Shown here piece after piece: positions 18,133 through 27,406 of a stretch of 64,000 nucleotides of DNA. Source of the stretch: Microbulbifer thermotolerans (lineage in GTDB: Bacteria > Pseudomonadota > Gammaproteobacteria > Pseudomonadales > Cellvibrionaceae); assembly GCF_900112305.1 (NCBI RefSeq), contig NZ_FOKT01000001.1, positions 496,001 through 560,000 of the forward strand. Reading direction: 5' to 3'. How positions within the stretch are numbered: position 1 is the first letter of the stretch; every line of letters begins with the position of its first letter. Both the position numbers and the translations under genes were made by a program. The notes under the pieces are model-generated. The model saw only the letters and a list, made by a program, of their open reading frames with translations. It was not told where the DNA came from and ran no database searches.

Positions 18133-19542
18133 ATGTTCGATAACCTGAGCGACCGCCTGTCGTCGGCACTGAAAAAGGTCACCGGCAAAGCGCGCCTAAC
18201 GGATGACAATATCCGCGATACGCTCCGCGAAGTGCGTAAGGCGCTGCTGGAAGCGGACGTCGCCCTGCCAGTGGTAAAGGCCTTTGTGCAGCAAGTGCGC
18301 ACTGCGGCGGTGGGGCAAAAGGTCAGCAAGGCCCTGAACCCGGGGCAGCAGTTCGTAAAAATAGTCCAGGACGAGCTGGTCAAAGTGATGGGGGAGGCGG
18401 CCCAGCCGTTGAACCTTGCGGTGCAGCCGCCGGCGGTGATTTTGATGGCGGGCCTGCAGGGCGCCGGTAAGACCACCAGCGTGGCCAAACTGGCCAAGTA
18501 CCTGCAAACACGGGAAAAGAAAAAGGTGATGGTTGTGAGCGCGGATGTCTACCGTCCCGCGGCCATCAAGCAGCTGGAGACTCTTGCGGGAGAGGTGGGC
18601 GCTCTTTTCCATCCTTCCAATCCAGAACAGAAGCCGCTGGATATTGCCAAAGGGGCGGTGGATGCAGCGCGCAAGCAGTTTGCCGACGTGTTGATCGTTG
18701 ACACCGCAGGCCGTCTGCATATCGACGAGGAGTTGATGGAAGAGATCCGCGCGTTGCACGGCACGCTCGATCCAGCGGAAACCCTGTTTGTGATTGACGC
18801 CATGATCGGCCAGGATGCGGTCAATACGGCCAAGGCATTCGATGAGGCGCTGCCGCTGACTGGGGTGATTCTGACCAAGGCGGACGGTGACGCCCGCGGC
18901 GGTGCAGCGCTGTCAGTGCGGCATGTGACCGGCAAGCCCATCAAATTTATCGGTGTCGGTGAGAAGACCGATGCCCTGGAGACTTTCCACCCGGACCGCA
19001 TTGCTTCGCGTATCCTCGGCATGGGCGATATCCTGTCGCTGATTGAAGAAGCCGAGCAGAAAATCGACAAAGCCAAAGCCGAAAAGCTGGTCAAGAAAGT
19101 GCGCAAGGGCAAGGGTTTTGACCTGGAAGACCTGCGCGATCAGCTGCAACAGATGCAGAATATGGGTGGTTTTGGTGCGCTGTTGGACAAAATGCCGGGT
19201 ATGGGTGGTTTGGCTCAGGCGGCGGCTCAGGTGGATATGGGCAAGGAATTCAAGCGCATGGATGCCATTATCAGCTCCATGACGCCGGCCGAACGCCGGA
19301 ATCCCGATATCCTCAACGGTTCCCGCAAGCGTCGTATCACTGCTGGTTCCGGCACCCAGATTCAGGATCTCAACCGCCTGCTCAAGCAGCACAAGCAAAT
19401 GGGCAAGATGATGAAAAAGCTCAAGGGCAACGGCATGAGTAAGTTGATGCGGGGCCTGGGCGGTATGCCGGGGCTCGGCGGCGGTGCGGGTGGATTGGGC
19501 GGTATGCCCGGCGGGCTGCCGCCCGGTTTCCGCAAAAAATAG
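18133..19542 (+). CDS. ffh: Signal recognition particle protein Ffh
   Basis: 469 aa GTPase that with 4.5S RNA targets inner-membrane proteins co-translationally. N domain (1-85), G domain (about 90-295) with GLQGAGKTTS, DTAGRLH and TKADGDARGG, and a Met-rich M domain (about 325-430) with PGMGG and RRITAGSGTQIQDLNRLLKQ binding signal peptides and RNA. The tail is a Gly/Met/Leu-rich low-complexity run. The 4.5S RNA gene was not found in this window. Confidence 0.97.
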   Translation: MFDNLSDRLSSALKKVTGKARLTDDNIRDTLREVRKALLEADVALPVVKAFVQQVRTAAVGQKVSKALNPGQQFVKIVQDELVKVMGEAAQPLNLAVQPPAVILMAGLQGAGKTTSVAKLAKYLQTREKKKVMVVSADVYRPAAIKQLETLAGEVGALFHPSNPEQKPLDIAKGAVDAARKQFADVLIVDTAGRLHIDEELMEEIRALHGTLDPAETLFVIDAMIGQDAVNTAKAFDEALPLTGVILTKADGDARGGAALSVRHVTGKPIKFIGVGEKTDALETFHPDRIASRILGMGDILSLIEEAEQKIDKAKAEKLVKKVRKGKGFDLEDLRDQLQQMQNMGGFGALLDKMPGMGGLAQAAAQVDMGKEFKRMDAIISSMTPAERRNPDILNGSRKRRITAGSGTQIQDLNRLLKQHKQMGKMMKKLKGNGMSKLMRGLGGMPGLGGGAGGLGGMPGGLPPGFRKK

Positions 19543-19562
19543 CCGGGGCACCACGCCCCGGC
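19542..19562 (+). terminator. Hairpin just after ffh
   Basis: GCCGGGGC (19542-19549) and GCCCCGGC (19555-19562) pair perfectly around a 5-nt loop, starting on the last base of the ffh stop codon. What follows is A/T-rich (AAATTATT) rather than a clean T-run, so termination may be only partial. Confidence 0.6.
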
Positions 19563-19644
19563 AAATTATTCGGGCGTCCCTCTCCCTGGTGCTATACAAA
19601 CCCCGAGACGTACATTAGAATACGCCGCCTTTCAGCCAGGCCCG

Positions 19645-19675
19645 TCTGGCGGCATCAGTTTGTTCGACCGCCAGA
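19645..19675. promoter_or_regulatory. Inverted repeat in the rpsP leader
   Basis: TCTGGCGG (19645-19652) and CCGCCAGA (19668-19675) are perfect 8-bp arms around a 15-nt loop, ending 36 bp before the rpsP start. It may be a leader-RNA hairpin involved in control of the rpsP operon. No known ribosomal leader family could be assigned by eye. Confidence 0.5.
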
Positions 19676-19711
19676 GGCGGTCGAAGTGTATTGAAACTAC
19701 AGGAAAGCTAC

Positions 19712-19951
19712 ATGGTAACCATTCGTTTGGCTCGTGGCGGTGCTAAAAAGCGCCCGTTCTATCACCTGACAGTAACCGACAGCCGCAATTCCCGCGACGG
19801 TCGTTTTATCGAGCGTGTGGGCTTCTTCAACCCGATCGCGCGCGGCCAGGAAGAGCGTCTGCGCGTTGACCGCGAGCGTGTGGACTACTGGTTGAGCCAG
19901 GGTGCGCAGGTTTCCGACCGCGTCAGCAAACTGCTGAAAGAATCTGCATAA
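19712..19951 (+). CDS. rpsP: 30S ribosomal protein S16
   Basis: 79 aa, the usual length for S16, a small-subunit assembly protein. Starts [20 protein letters not shown], the standard signature. ATG at 19712 has AGGAAAG 5 nt upstream; an in-frame TTG at 19691 is not needed. First gene of the conserved rpsP-rimM-trmD-rplS operon. Confidence 0.97.
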   Translation: MVTIRLARGGAKKRPFYHLTVTDSRNSRDGRFIERVGFFNPIARGQEERLRVDRERVDYWLSQGAQVSDRVSKLLKESA

Positions 19952-19964
19952 GCCAAACTCTGCG

Positions 19965-20513
19965 GTGAGTGTTTCAGTGGCGGATAGTGGATCCCATTCC
20001 GAAGACTTGGTCACTGTTGGGCGCATCACCGCGGTTTACGGAGTCCGCGGCTGGGTGAAGGTACACTCCTACACGGAGCCGATGGACAATATCCTGCAGT
20101 TCGAACAGTGGTGGTTGCGCAAGCCCCACGGCTGGGAGAAGGTCGAGGTTGACAGAGGCAAGCGCCACGGCAAAGGCCTGATCGTCCACATCAAGGGCGT
20201 TGACGACCGCGATTTGGCTGGCCAGTTCTGTCAGCGGGATATCGCTGTAGGCCGGAATCTGATGCCCCCGCTCGAAGAGGGGGAGTACTACTGGCACCAG
20301 CTCGAAGGTTTGCGTGTTGTCAGCCGGTTTAACGGTGGCGATTATGACCTCGGAACAGTTGTCCGGCTGATGGAAACCGGCGCCAATGATGTATTGGTGG
20401 TGCGGGGTCAGGATAAACGTGAACGCCTGATTCCCTATTTGCCCGGTGACTATATCAGCGATATCGATCTGGCCTCTGGCGTTATCACCGTCGACTGGGA
20501 TCCGGAGTTTTAA
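19965..20513 (+). CDS. rimM: Ribosome maturation factor RimM
   Basis: 182 aa; binds S19 during 30S maturation. The N-terminal beta-barrel begins with [22 protein letters not shown], and the C-terminal PRC-barrel domain includes [12 protein letters not shown] and [13 protein letters not shown] start 13 bp after rpsP; trmD begins 2 bp after its stop. Confidence 0.95.
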   Translation: MSVSVADSGSHSEDLVTVGRITAVYGVRGWVKVHSYTEPMDNILQFEQWWLRKPHGWEKVEVDRGKRHGKGLIVHIKGVDDRDLAGQFCQRDIAVGRNLMPPLEEGEYYWHQLEGLRVVSRFNGGDYDLGTVVRLMETGANDVLVVRGQDKRERLIPYLPGDYISDIDLASGVITVDWDPEF

Positions 20514-20515
20514 CC

Positions 20516-21283
20516 GTGGTCGCCAAGCGCATCGCGCTGGTCAGCATCTTTCCGGAGATGTTTGCTGCGTTGACCGACTACGGTATCACTGGGCGAGCGG
20601 TCAAGGACGGGCTGCTGGAAGTGCGCTGTTGGAATCCGCGGGATTTTACGAGCGACCGGCACCGCACTGTTGATGATCGTCCCTACGGTGGCGGGCCCGG
20701 TATGGTCATGCTGGCCGAGCCCCTGTACCAGGCGCTTTCCGCGGCGCGGGAATGGGCTGAAGAGGGCGGTGCGAGAGCGCGGAGCATCTATCTGTCGCCC
20801 CAGGGGCGCCCACTGGATCAGAAGGGTGTGGAATCCCTGTCTGATGCGGGCAACCTGGTACTGTTGGCAGGGCGCTACGAGGGTGTCGACGAGCGCATTG
20901 TGGAATTGCTGATCGATGAAGAGTGGTCGATTGGCGACTATGTATTGAGCGGTGGCGAGCTCGCGGCCATGGTGATGGTGGATGCCATTACTCGGCTGAT
21001 TCCCGGTGCACTGGGGCATGAGCAGTCCGCACAGGAAGACTCTTTTGCCCAGGGGCTGTTGGACTGCCCTCACTACACGCGCCCGGAAGCGTACAGGGGC
21101 AGGGTGGTTCCAGAAGTGCTGCTGTCGGGCAATCACGAAAAAATCCGCCGCTGGCGGTTGAAGCAGGCACTGGCGCGAACACTGCAGCGGCGCCCGGATC
21201 TGCTGGAAAAATTAGTGCTGGATACGGAGAAAACCGCACTGCTGGAGGAAATCCGGCAGGAGTGGCAGCGGAAAGAATCTTAG
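20516..21283 (+). CDS. trmD: tRNA (guanine-37-N1)-methyltransferase
   Basis: 255 aa SPOUT-class methyltransferase that makes m1G37 next to the anticodon, preventing +1 frameshifting. [12 protein letters not shown] (about residues 50-61), [13 protein letters not shown] and the SAM-binding trefoil-knot segment [15 protein letters not shown] are all present. GTG start immediately after rimM, so translation is probably coupled. Confidence 0.97.
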   Translation: MVAKRIALVSIFPEMFAALTDYGITGRAVKDGLLEVRCWNPRDFTSDRHRTVDDRPYGGGPGMVMLAEPLYQALSAAREWAEEGGARARSIYLSPQGRPLDQKGVESLSDAGNLVLLAGRYEGVDERIVELLIDEEWSIGDYVLSGGELAAMVMVDAITRLIPGALGHEQSAQEDSFAQGLLDCPHYTRPEAYRGRVVPEVLLSGNHEKIRRWRLKQALARTLQRRPDLLEKLVLDTEKTALLEEIRQEWQRKES

Positions 21284-21392
21284 GGGCATACTCCGCTTTG
21301 TGGAGATGCCTGTAATGCCGGACTCGCCGGGAGGCGTGAGTAGTTTGGTGAACTAGCTGAGAAGCTACACAACTTATTTGGGAGCAATCCAA

Positions 21393-21743
21393 ATGACTAA
21401 CAAAATCATTCAGCAGCTGGAACAGGAACAGCTGAAAAGTGACGTGCCGGAATTTGCCCCGGGCGATACCGTTGTTGTTCAGGTAAAAGTGAAAGAAGGT
21501 AACCGCGAGCGTCTGCAGGCGTTTGAAGGTGTGGTCATCGGTAAGCGCAACCGCGGTCTGAACTCTTCTTTCACCGTGCGCAAGATTTCTCACGGTGTTG
21601 GCGTGGAGCGCACTTTCCAGACCCACAGCCCGCTGGTGGACAGCATAACCGTGAAGCGTCGCGGCGATGTGCGCCAGGCCAAGCTGTACTATCTGCGCGA
21701 TCTGACTGGTAAAGCAGCGCGCATCAAAGAAAAACTCAACTAA
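21393..21743 (+). CDS. rplS: 50S ribosomal protein L19
   Basis: 116 aa, the usual size of L19, located at the 30S-50S interface. Motifs include [20 protein letters not shown] and [16 protein letters not shown]. The ATG at 21393 has GGGAGC upstream; the longer in-frame reading from 21378 is less likely. Last gene of its operon, followed by a strong terminator. Confidence 0.97.
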   Translation: MTNKIIQQLEQEQLKSDVPEFAPGDTVVVQVKVKEGNRERLQAFEGVVIGKRNRGLNSSFTVRKISHGVGVERTFQTHSPLVDSITVKRRGDVRQAKLYYLRDLTGKAARIKEKLN

Positions 21744-21765
21744 GTTTTTCTTAGATTGCGAACCG

Positions 21766-21798
21766 AAAGCCGGGGCAGAAATGCCCCGGCTTTTTTTT
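21766..21798 (+). terminator. Intrinsic terminator of the rpsP-rplS operon
   Basis: AAAGCCGGGGC (21766-21776) pairs with GCCCCGGCTTT around a short loop, followed by a run of eight T to 21798. A textbook Rho-independent terminator, 23 bp after the rplS stop. Confidence 0.92.
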
Positions 21799-21878
21799 GT
21801 TGTGTAGCACCTGCTTCATCCACTCGCTGCGGCAGTTGCTCCGGTCACGCTTTCTATCATCTGTGGTTAAATGTGCCC

Positions 21879-22781
21879 ATGGATAATTCAAGCGAACAAC
21901 GTGCACTGATCACCCGATGGCTGGATATGCTCTGGGCTGAACGTGGTGCCAGCGAACACACTCGGGAAGGTTACGGTCGGGATCTGTGCGCATTTGCTGA
22001 TTTTTGCTCTGGGCTGGGCCTTGGTCTGATCGCTGCGGGACGCGAGGAGGTGCAGGCATTTCTCGCCGATAAACATCAACGGAATCATTCGGCCCGCTCC
22101 AGTGCCCGCACTCTGGCATCCTTGCGCAGCTTCTACCGCTATTGCCTGCGCGAGGGGTTGATTAGGGAAGATCCGGTGGCCTTGGTTGAAAACCCCAAGT
22201 TATCCAAGCCGCTGCCAAAGTCTCTGTCGGAGGCGGACGTGGATGCGTTACTGGATGCGCCGGATACGGATACCCCTATCGGAATGCGCGATCGCACCAT
22301 GTTGGAGCTACTCTACGCCTGCGGTTTGCGGGTCAGCGAGCTGGTGGAGTTGAGCGTATCCCAGGTCAATCTGCGCCAGGGCGTGGTGCGGGTGTTTGGC
22401 AAGGGTGGGAAGGAGCGGCTGGTCCCCATGGGAGAGACGGCCCAGGACTGGATGCAGCGCTATTTGAAACAAATCAGACCGCACATGTTGCCACCGGGGG
22501 ACAGTGATACCTGCTTTCCCGGCCGTGGTGGGCGACCGATGACCCGCCAGACCTTCTGGTACCGTATCAAGCATTGGGCAATGGTGGCCGGAATCGACAA
22601 GCCGCTGTCGCCCCATACATTGCGGCACGCTTTCGCGACGCATCTGTTGAATCACGGCGCTGACCTGCGCGTGGTTCAACTGCTGTTGGGACACACGGAT
22701 CTTTCTACCACACAGATATATACTCAGGTAGCCAAGGCGCGTCTCAGCGAGCTGCACAGGGAGCACCACCCGCGGGGGTAG
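21879..22781 (+). CDS. xerD: Site-specific tyrosine recombinase XerD
   Basis: 300 aa; with XerC resolves chromosome dimers at dif under FtsK control. The N-terminal SAM-like core-binding domain spans about 5-95. The catalytic domain has Arg in CGLRVSELVEL, Lys in GKGGKERLVP, His-x-x-Arg in SPHTLRHAFATH, His in LLGHTDLSTTQIY and the Tyr nucleophile at its end. XerD rather than XerC is inferred from its position next to dsbC, typical for xerD in gammaproteobacteria. ATG at 21879 chosen; the upstream extension would run through the rplS terminator. Confidence 0.9.
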   Translation: MDNSSEQRALITRWLDMLWAERGASEHTREGYGRDLCAFADFCSGLGLGLIAAGREEVQAFLADKHQRNHSARSSARTLASLRSFYRYCLREGLIREDPVALVENPKLSKPLPKSLSEADVDALLDAPDTDTPIGMRDRTMLELLYACGLRVSELVELSVSQVNLRQGVVRVFGKGGKERLVPMGETAQDWMQRYLKQIRPHMLPPGDSDTCFPGRGGRPMTRQTFWYRIKHWAMVAGIDKPLSPHTLRHAFATHLLNHGADLRVVQLLLGHTDLSTTQIYTQVAKARLSELHREHHPRG

Positions 22782-22919
22782 GACTGCTTCATGGTTCCGC
22801 TGGCGCGGATATGGTAAAACGCGACGCACTGGCGGTTCGTCGCTAATGAATTGCCATACTGGGAATCGGAATTCATCGTACCAGTCGAAGTCAACAACGC
22901 ATCGAAGGAGCTATCGGGA

Positions 22920-23672
22920 ATGACTTTATTTAAGAAGCCGTTGGTGCTGGCGGGAGCTCTCGCTGCACTTCTGGGGTCAATGGCCCAGGCGGAGGTCGAC
23001 GCCAGTATCGCGAAAACCATCAAGGCGCGCCTCGAAGCGGGCAATCCCAAGGCCAGCTACGGCGAAGTACGTGAGAGCCCGATTAGCGGCCTGTATGAAG
23101 TGGATGTTGATGGCGGCGCCAGTACGCTGTTTGTTTCTAAAGACGGCAGCCATTTCATCTTCGGTGATCTTTACCAGGTGAAGAGTGGGGGCGGCCTGGC
23201 AAACCTTTCCGAGGAGCGTCGTACCAGTCGGCGGGCGAAGGTCATGGAAGCACAGGATATTGACGATATGATCGTTTTCTCTCCCAAGGGGGAAAAGAAA
23301 GCACATATCTATGTGTTTACCGATGTGGACTGCGGTTACTGCCGTAAATTGCACAACGATGTGCCGGAACTGAATCGGCGTGGTATTGAGGTGCGTTATT
23401 TGGCTTTTCCGCGTGCTGGTCTGAAATCGCCCAGCTATCGCAAGATTGCCACTGCCTGGTGTGCCGAGGACCGCAACAGTACCTTGACTGCATTGAAAAA
23501 CCGCCAAAAGGTGCCACTTAACGTGTGTGCCAACAACCCGGTGGCGAAACAGTATAAGCTGGGCAATGAAGTAATCGATGTGCGCGGTACACCTACCATC
23601 GTGCTGGAGGATGGGAGTGTGGTCCCGGGCTATGTGCCACCGGATAGGATGGCTAGCGCTCTGGGTATCTGA
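22920..23672 (+). CDS. dsbC: Thiol:disulfide interchange protein DsbC
   Basis: 250 aa periplasmic disulfide isomerase. Signal peptide (about residues 1-22, ending SMAQA), N-terminal dimerisation domain (25-80), and a thioredoxin fold with the active site CGYC (in TDVDCGYCRKLH) and the cis-Pro loop RGTPTIV. A second structural Cys pair (AWCAED and NVCANN) also matches DsbC. AAGGAG lies 9 nt before the ATG at 22920. Follows xerD. Confidence 0.94.
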   Translation: MTLFKKPLVLAGALAALLGSMAQAEVDASIAKTIKARLEAGNPKASYGEVRESPISGLYEVDVDGGASTLFVSKDGSHFIFGDLYQVKSGGGLANLSEERRTSRRAKVMEAQDIDDMIVFSPKGEKKAHIYVFTDVDCGYCRKLHNDVPELNRRGIEVRYLAFPRAGLKSPSYRKIATAWCAEDRNSTLTALKNRQKVPLNVCANNPVAKQYKLGNEVIDVRGTPTIVLEDGSVVPGYVPPDRMASALGI

Positions 23673-23682
23673 AGAGAGTTCG

Positions 23683-23706
23683 AAAAAGGCCTGTAAAGGC
23701 CTTTTT
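23683..23706. terminator. Bidirectional terminator between dsbC and aspA
   Basis: AAAAAGGCC (23683-23691) and GGCCTTTTT (23698-23706) with a 6-nt loop. The T-run on one strand mirrors the A-run on the other, so it can serve both convergent genes, dsbC and aspA. Confidence 0.85.
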
Positions 23707-23737
23707 CATTTCCTGGAGCATGCTATTCAGGGCTTTT

Positions 23738-25204
23738 TCAAGCTTTCCCCTTCAGCGCCACTTTACGCGGCCGGGTCATATTCTCTGGCTGTAAAATATC
23801 GTTCAACTCTTCTTCGTTCAGAAGTCCCTCCTCGAGAACCAGCTCCTTGACACTGCGTCCGCTGTTCAGCGCTTCTTTGGCAATGCGGGTGGCATTTTCG
23901 TAGCCGATAAAGGGGGTGACGGCAGTAATCAGTCCGATACTGTTTTCCACCAGCTCCCGACAGCGATGCTCGTTGGCGGTAATACCGCTGACGCAGCGGT
24001 GTGCCAGAGTATTCATGGCCTGGGTCATCAGGCGCATCGACTGCAGCAGGTTAAACGCAATCACCGGTTCCATAACGTTCAGCTGCAGCTGCCCGCTCTC
24101 TGCAGCCAGAGTGATGGTGAGGTCGTTGCCGATAACCTGGTAGGCTACCTGATTCACTACTTCGGGAATTACCGGGTTGACCTTGCCGGGCATGATGGAC
24201 GAGCCGGGCTGCATCGGCGGCAGGTTGATTTCGTTGAGGCCGGCGCGCGGGCCACTGGAAAGCAGGCGCAGGTCATTGCAGATCTTAGAGATTTTCACCG
24301 CAATGCGTTTCATTACGCCGGAGAAGATCACGAATGCGCCCGTGTCCGAAGTGGCTTCCACTAAGTTTTCCGCGCAGACGAAATCGATACCGGAAATATC
24401 CGACAGAGCGGCGACCACCAATTGGCCGTAGTCGGGGTCGGTGTTGATGCCCGTGCCGATGGCAGTGCCGCCCATATTGATTTCCTTGAATAGCTCTACC
24501 AGCTCTTTGACGCGGTCCACATCCTCGCGCACCGTGGCCGCAAAAGCCGCGAATTCCTGCCCCAGGGTCATGGGCACGGCGTCCTGCAGCTGTGTGCGGC
24601 CCATTTTGATGACACTGGAAAATTCGGCGGCTTTTTTGTCGAACTCCTGGCACAGTTGCTCCATGGCGTCTACCAGATCGCTGTAGCTGAGCAGTATGGC
24701 CAGATTGATGGCCGTCGGATAGACGTCGTTGGTGGACTGGGAAAGGTTTACGTGATTGTTGGGGTGAACCTTTTTGTAGTCTCCTTTTTCGTGGCCCAGC
24801 AGTTCCAGCGCGCGGTTGGCAATCACTTCATTGGTGTTCATATTGGTTGAAGTGCCGGCGCCGCCCTGGATCATGTCCACCAGAAAGTGGTCGTGCAGTT
24901 TGCCGGCGATAATTTCGTCGCAGGCTATGCCGATAAATTCGGCCAGGTCCTTGTGCAGGTAGCCGAGCTCACAGTTGGCGCGGGCGGCGGCTTTCTTGAC
25001 CATGGCCAGCGCTTTCACCAGATTGGGAAAGTGGTTCAGAGTGATACCGGTAATCTGGAAATTTTCCAGAGCGCGCAGTGTCTGTATCCCGAAATAGGCG
25101 TCGGCGGGCACTTGGCGCTCGCCGAGCAGGTCCCGCTCCGGGCGGCTGGCGGAGCCAGCGGTGAACAGTGGGGTGGGTTTCAGTGTGTGAAAGTTACTGG
25201 TCAT
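23738..25204 (-). CDS. aspA: Aspartate ammonia-lyase (aspartase)
   Basis: 488 aa fumarase/aspartase superfamily enzyme converting L-aspartate to fumarate and ammonia. Conserved regions: GGAGTSTNMNTNEVIANRAL (about 105-124), GRTQLQDAVPMTLGQEF near 200, and the mobile catalytic loop GSSIMPGKVNPVIPE near 330 with its catalytic Ser. FumC shares these motifs; aspartase is favoured by the TSTNMN form and by the asparaginase gene in the same operon. ATG at 25204 with AAAGGAAA upstream. Third gene of the minus-strand ansA-xre-aspA operon, 21 bp behind the regulator. Confidence 0.9.
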   Translation of the reverse strand: MTSNFHTLKPTPLFTAGSASRPERDLLGERQVPADAYFGIQTLRALENFQITGITLNHFPNLVKALAMVKKAAARANCELGYLHKDLAEFIGIACDEIIAGKLHDHFLVDMIQGGAGTSTNMNTNEVIANRALELLGHEKGDYKKVHPNNHVNLSQSTNDVYPTAINLAILLSYSDLVDAMEQLCQEFDKKAAEFSSVIKMGRTQLQDAVPMTLGQEFAAFAATVREDVDRVKELVELFKEINMGGTAIGTGINTDPDYGQLVVAALSDISGIDFVCAENLVEATSDTGAFVIFSGVMKRIAVKISKICNDLRLLSSGPRAGLNEINLPPMQPGSSIMPGKVNPVIPEVVNQVAYQVIGNDLTITLAAESGQLQLNVMEPVIAFNLLQSMRLMTQAMNTLAHRCVSGITANEHRCRELVENSIGLITAVTPFIGYENATRIAKEALNSGRSVKELVLEEGLLNEEELNDILQPENMTRPRKVALKGKA

Positions 25205-25225
25205 ACGGTTTCCTTTGGGCAATAT

Positions 25226-26041
25226 CTATAGCGGCGTGGCGAAAAAGCTCTGTGGCCCGTCGGTTGTGTTTGCGCGGATGCTTTTGCGGATATTGGGATT
25301 AATTTCCTCCGATTCCGGGCCAAAAACGCCGCACAGTTTGAGAGCGCTTCTGACACTGATGCTGCGTCCCAGGGATTCCAGTACTACCTTGGTGCAAACT
25401 GGATCGCGCCTGTCGCTGGCGGAGACCCCTAATTTGAGGCCGGACAGATAACTGACACGGCTTTTGTAGGTGGGGTAGAGAATCGTCTGCGCGATTTCAT
25501 TGCGGGTCAGCGCCTCGTAGCCGATCAGAAAAATGCGCTCGGAGAGAAAAAACAGCATGCCCCGGTAGCGGGATTTGTACCACTCATCCCTGTCCGGGTA
25601 GCGCATGCGCTCGAAGCGTTGAAAGTAGTAACCGTCGCCATCGGACTCTATATGTAGAAGACTGCGGATGATGTGATCTTGGAAAGTCATCGAGTAGTGG
25701 TACTCGAAATAGAATCCCAGATATTTGTCTGCGTGACCTTTGGAGTCCTGTGTCAGTTTTTCGATATCGGCTGCGTAGGGGGAGCGGGGCGCTTGGCGGT
25801 TGCCGGAGGTGCTGCGCACACGCACTATCTGGGCGAACTGCTCGCTCGGCATCACGATTTCGTGAGGTTCAACGCCAAAGAAATCGCAGATCTTCGCCAG
25901 GGTGTAGCGAGAGGGCTGGGTGTGGCCGCTCAGATATTTATTGAACTGCGCCCGGTTGATACCTATGCGCCGACATACTTCCGCGATGGAGCGGTAGTAG
26001 CTGCACAGCAGGCGCAGGTTCTGTGCAAGATCACTGCTCAT
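25226..26041 (-). CDS. XRE-family transcriptional regulator with a large C-terminal domain
   Basis: 271 aa. The N-terminus is a helix-turn-helix of the Cro/CI type (about residues 8-60; VCRRIGINRAQFNKYLSGH is the recognition region, followed by PSRYTLAKICDFFGVEPHEI). The remaining 200 residues are rich in Tyr and Arg (YLGFYFEYHYSMTFQDHIIR, YYFQRFERMRY) and I do not recognise them as a named domain; a ligand-sensing role is an inference. It lies between ansA (24 bp upstream) and aspA (21 bp downstream) on the same strand, so it probably controls this operon in response to Asn or Asp, by analogy with the XRE-type repressor AnsR of Bacillus ansAB. Confidence 0.8.
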   Translation of the reverse strand: MSSDLAQNLRLLCSYYRSIAEVCRRIGINRAQFNKYLSGHTQPSRYTLAKICDFFGVEPHEIVMPSEQFAQIVRVRSTSGNRQAPRSPYAADIEKLTQDSKGHADKYLGFYFEYHYSMTFQDHIIRSLLHIESDGDGYYFQRFERMRYPDRDEWYKSRYRGMLFFLSERIFLIGYEALTRNEIAQTILYPTYKSRVSYLSGLKLGVSASDRRDPVCTKVVLESLGRSISVRSALKLCGVFGPESEEINPNIRKSIRANTTDGPQSFFATPL

Positions 26042-26065
26042 TGCATCGATATCCAGTGATTAATC

Positions 26066-27073
26066 TTATGGTGTGCACTCTCCGCAGAGTGCAACCGGCA
26101 TGATTTCCCGCACGCGTTCGGCGCTCATCCCCATGGCCAGCAGGTGGTTGAGTTTTGTGAATGCGGCTTCGGTGGTCATATCCAGGCCGCCGATGACGCC
26201 AGCATCCAGCAGTGCCGAGCCGGCGGCGTATTTGCCCAGGTCCACGCGATTTTCCATGCACTGGGATACGGCCACACAGACGGTGCCGCGGTCAGTGGCT
26301 TTTTTCAGCAGTTCGGTGAAGGCCGCATTCTCTGTTGGCGCGTTGCCGGTGCCGTAGGTTTCCAGCACCAGGCCCCGGGGCTGGAATTCCAGCACCTTGC
26401 CCAGAAAAAGAGGTGACAAGCCGGGAAAGAGCTTTAGCACCACTACGCCGCCGTCCGCGTTTGCGGGGATTTGAAAGTCCTTCTCAGCCACAGCCGGCAG
26501 CAGGCTGCTGTGGTCAATATTCACTTGAATGCCGATTTCTCCCAGCAGTGGATAGTTGGGAGAGGCAAAGGCATCCAGAGAGCCGGCGCTGATTTTGATG
26601 GCCCTGTTACCGCGCAGTAGTTTGCCGTTGAAGTAGAGGCAGACTTCGTTCAGAGCTTCATCGGCACTTAACAGCAGGGCGGCGATCAGGTTGTTGTGGG
26701 CGTCGCTGCGCATTTCCCGTAGCGGAATCTGTGAACCGGTGACCAGCACCGGTTTGTTGAGTCCCCGCAGCGCAAAGGAGAGGGCGGAGGTGGTGTAGGC
26801 CATAGTGTCTGTACCGTGCAGAACCACGAAGCCATCATAGTGCTCGGCCTGGTCGCGGATGCAGGCGGCAATGCGGTACCAGTCCGCCGGCTGCATATTG
26901 GCGCTGTCGAGAAGGCGTTCAAAGGCGTGGAAATCGTATTCCGGCAGCTGATCGGCCGAACCGGCGAGCAGTTGCTGCAGTTGGATCTCTAGGTCTGCAT
27001 CCGGCACATAGCCGGATGCGCTGCGACGCATACCCAAAGTACCGCCTGTATAGAGAATCAGAGTTTTTTTCAT
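26066..27073 (-). CDS. ansA: Type I (cytoplasmic) L-asparaginase
   Basis: 335 aa; hydrolyses L-asparagine to aspartate and ammonia. The two catalytic Thr motifs are present, TGGTLGM (about residues 9-15) and VLHGTDTMAYTTSAL (about 85-99), as is TGSQIPLREMRSDAHNN. No signal peptide, so cytoplasmic, unlike the periplasmic AnsB type. ATG at 27073 puts MKKTLILYTGGT at the start as in the family; GGCGGA lies upstream. First gene of the operon that ends in aspA, so Asn is taken to fumarate plus two ammonia. Confidence 0.93.
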   Translation of the reverse strand: MKKTLILYTGGTLGMRRSASGYVPDADLEIQLQQLLAGSADQLPEYDFHAFERLLDSANMQPADWYRIAACIRDQAEHYDGFVVLHGTDTMAYTTSALSFALRGLNKPVLVTGSQIPLREMRSDAHNNLIAALLLSADEALNEVCLYFNGKLLRGNRAIKISAGSLDAFASPNYPLLGEIGIQVNIDHSSLLPAVAEKDFQIPANADGGVVVLKLFPGLSPLFLGKVLEFQPRGLVLETYGTGNAPTENAAFTELLKKATDRGTVCVAVSQCMENRVDLGKYAAGSALLDAGVIGGLDMTTEAAFTKLNHLLAMGMSAERVREIMPVALCGECTP

Positions 27074-27406
27074 AGGTCCGCCTTCGGCCCGCTCTTTCAT
27101 GGCCGCCTATTTTGCGTAAAGCCGCGCTGGGCGCAATTTCGCGCCTTGGTGGTATCTGATGCTAGTAGATGCTTTTTTTGTGTCAATTAGCGTCAGTCTC
27201 TATTGGCGGATTGGATGAGGGTGGGAAGCGAGCAATCGGTGTAAAGCGCAAAAAGGAGCGGCGACGGTGCGCAATTTTATTGACATTTTCCCCTTCATCT
27301 CAGTAAGGTTGCCGTCCTTTTATCGTTTTTTGTTGCCACTTATTGCGCTGTTGCCCAGCTCTGGTTCGACCAGCGGAGAACAGAGCTGCCTGCGCGGAGG
27401 GAAGTT
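27074..27406. promoter_or_regulatory. Divergent ansA/hom intergenic region
   Basis: 333 bp between the divergent ansA operon and hom, A/T-richer than its surroundings. On the plus strand TTGACA (27280-27285) followed after 18 bp by TAAGGT (27304-27309) is a good sigma-70 candidate for hom, giving a leader of about 90 nt. No leader peptide with Thr or Ile runs is visible. A clear promoter or operator for the ansA operon could not be picked out. Confidence 0.5.

Noticed and set aside
18133-19711. Search for the 4.5S SRP RNA near ffh
   Set aside because: Only a terminator-like hairpin and an rpsP leader repeat are present; no sequence with the conserved tetraloop and asymmetric loop was seen.
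23738-25204. Fumarase C as the identity of the lyase gene
   Set aside because: FumC shares the motifs, but the neighbouring asparaginase and the TSTNMN-type segment favour aspartase. Some uncertainty remains.
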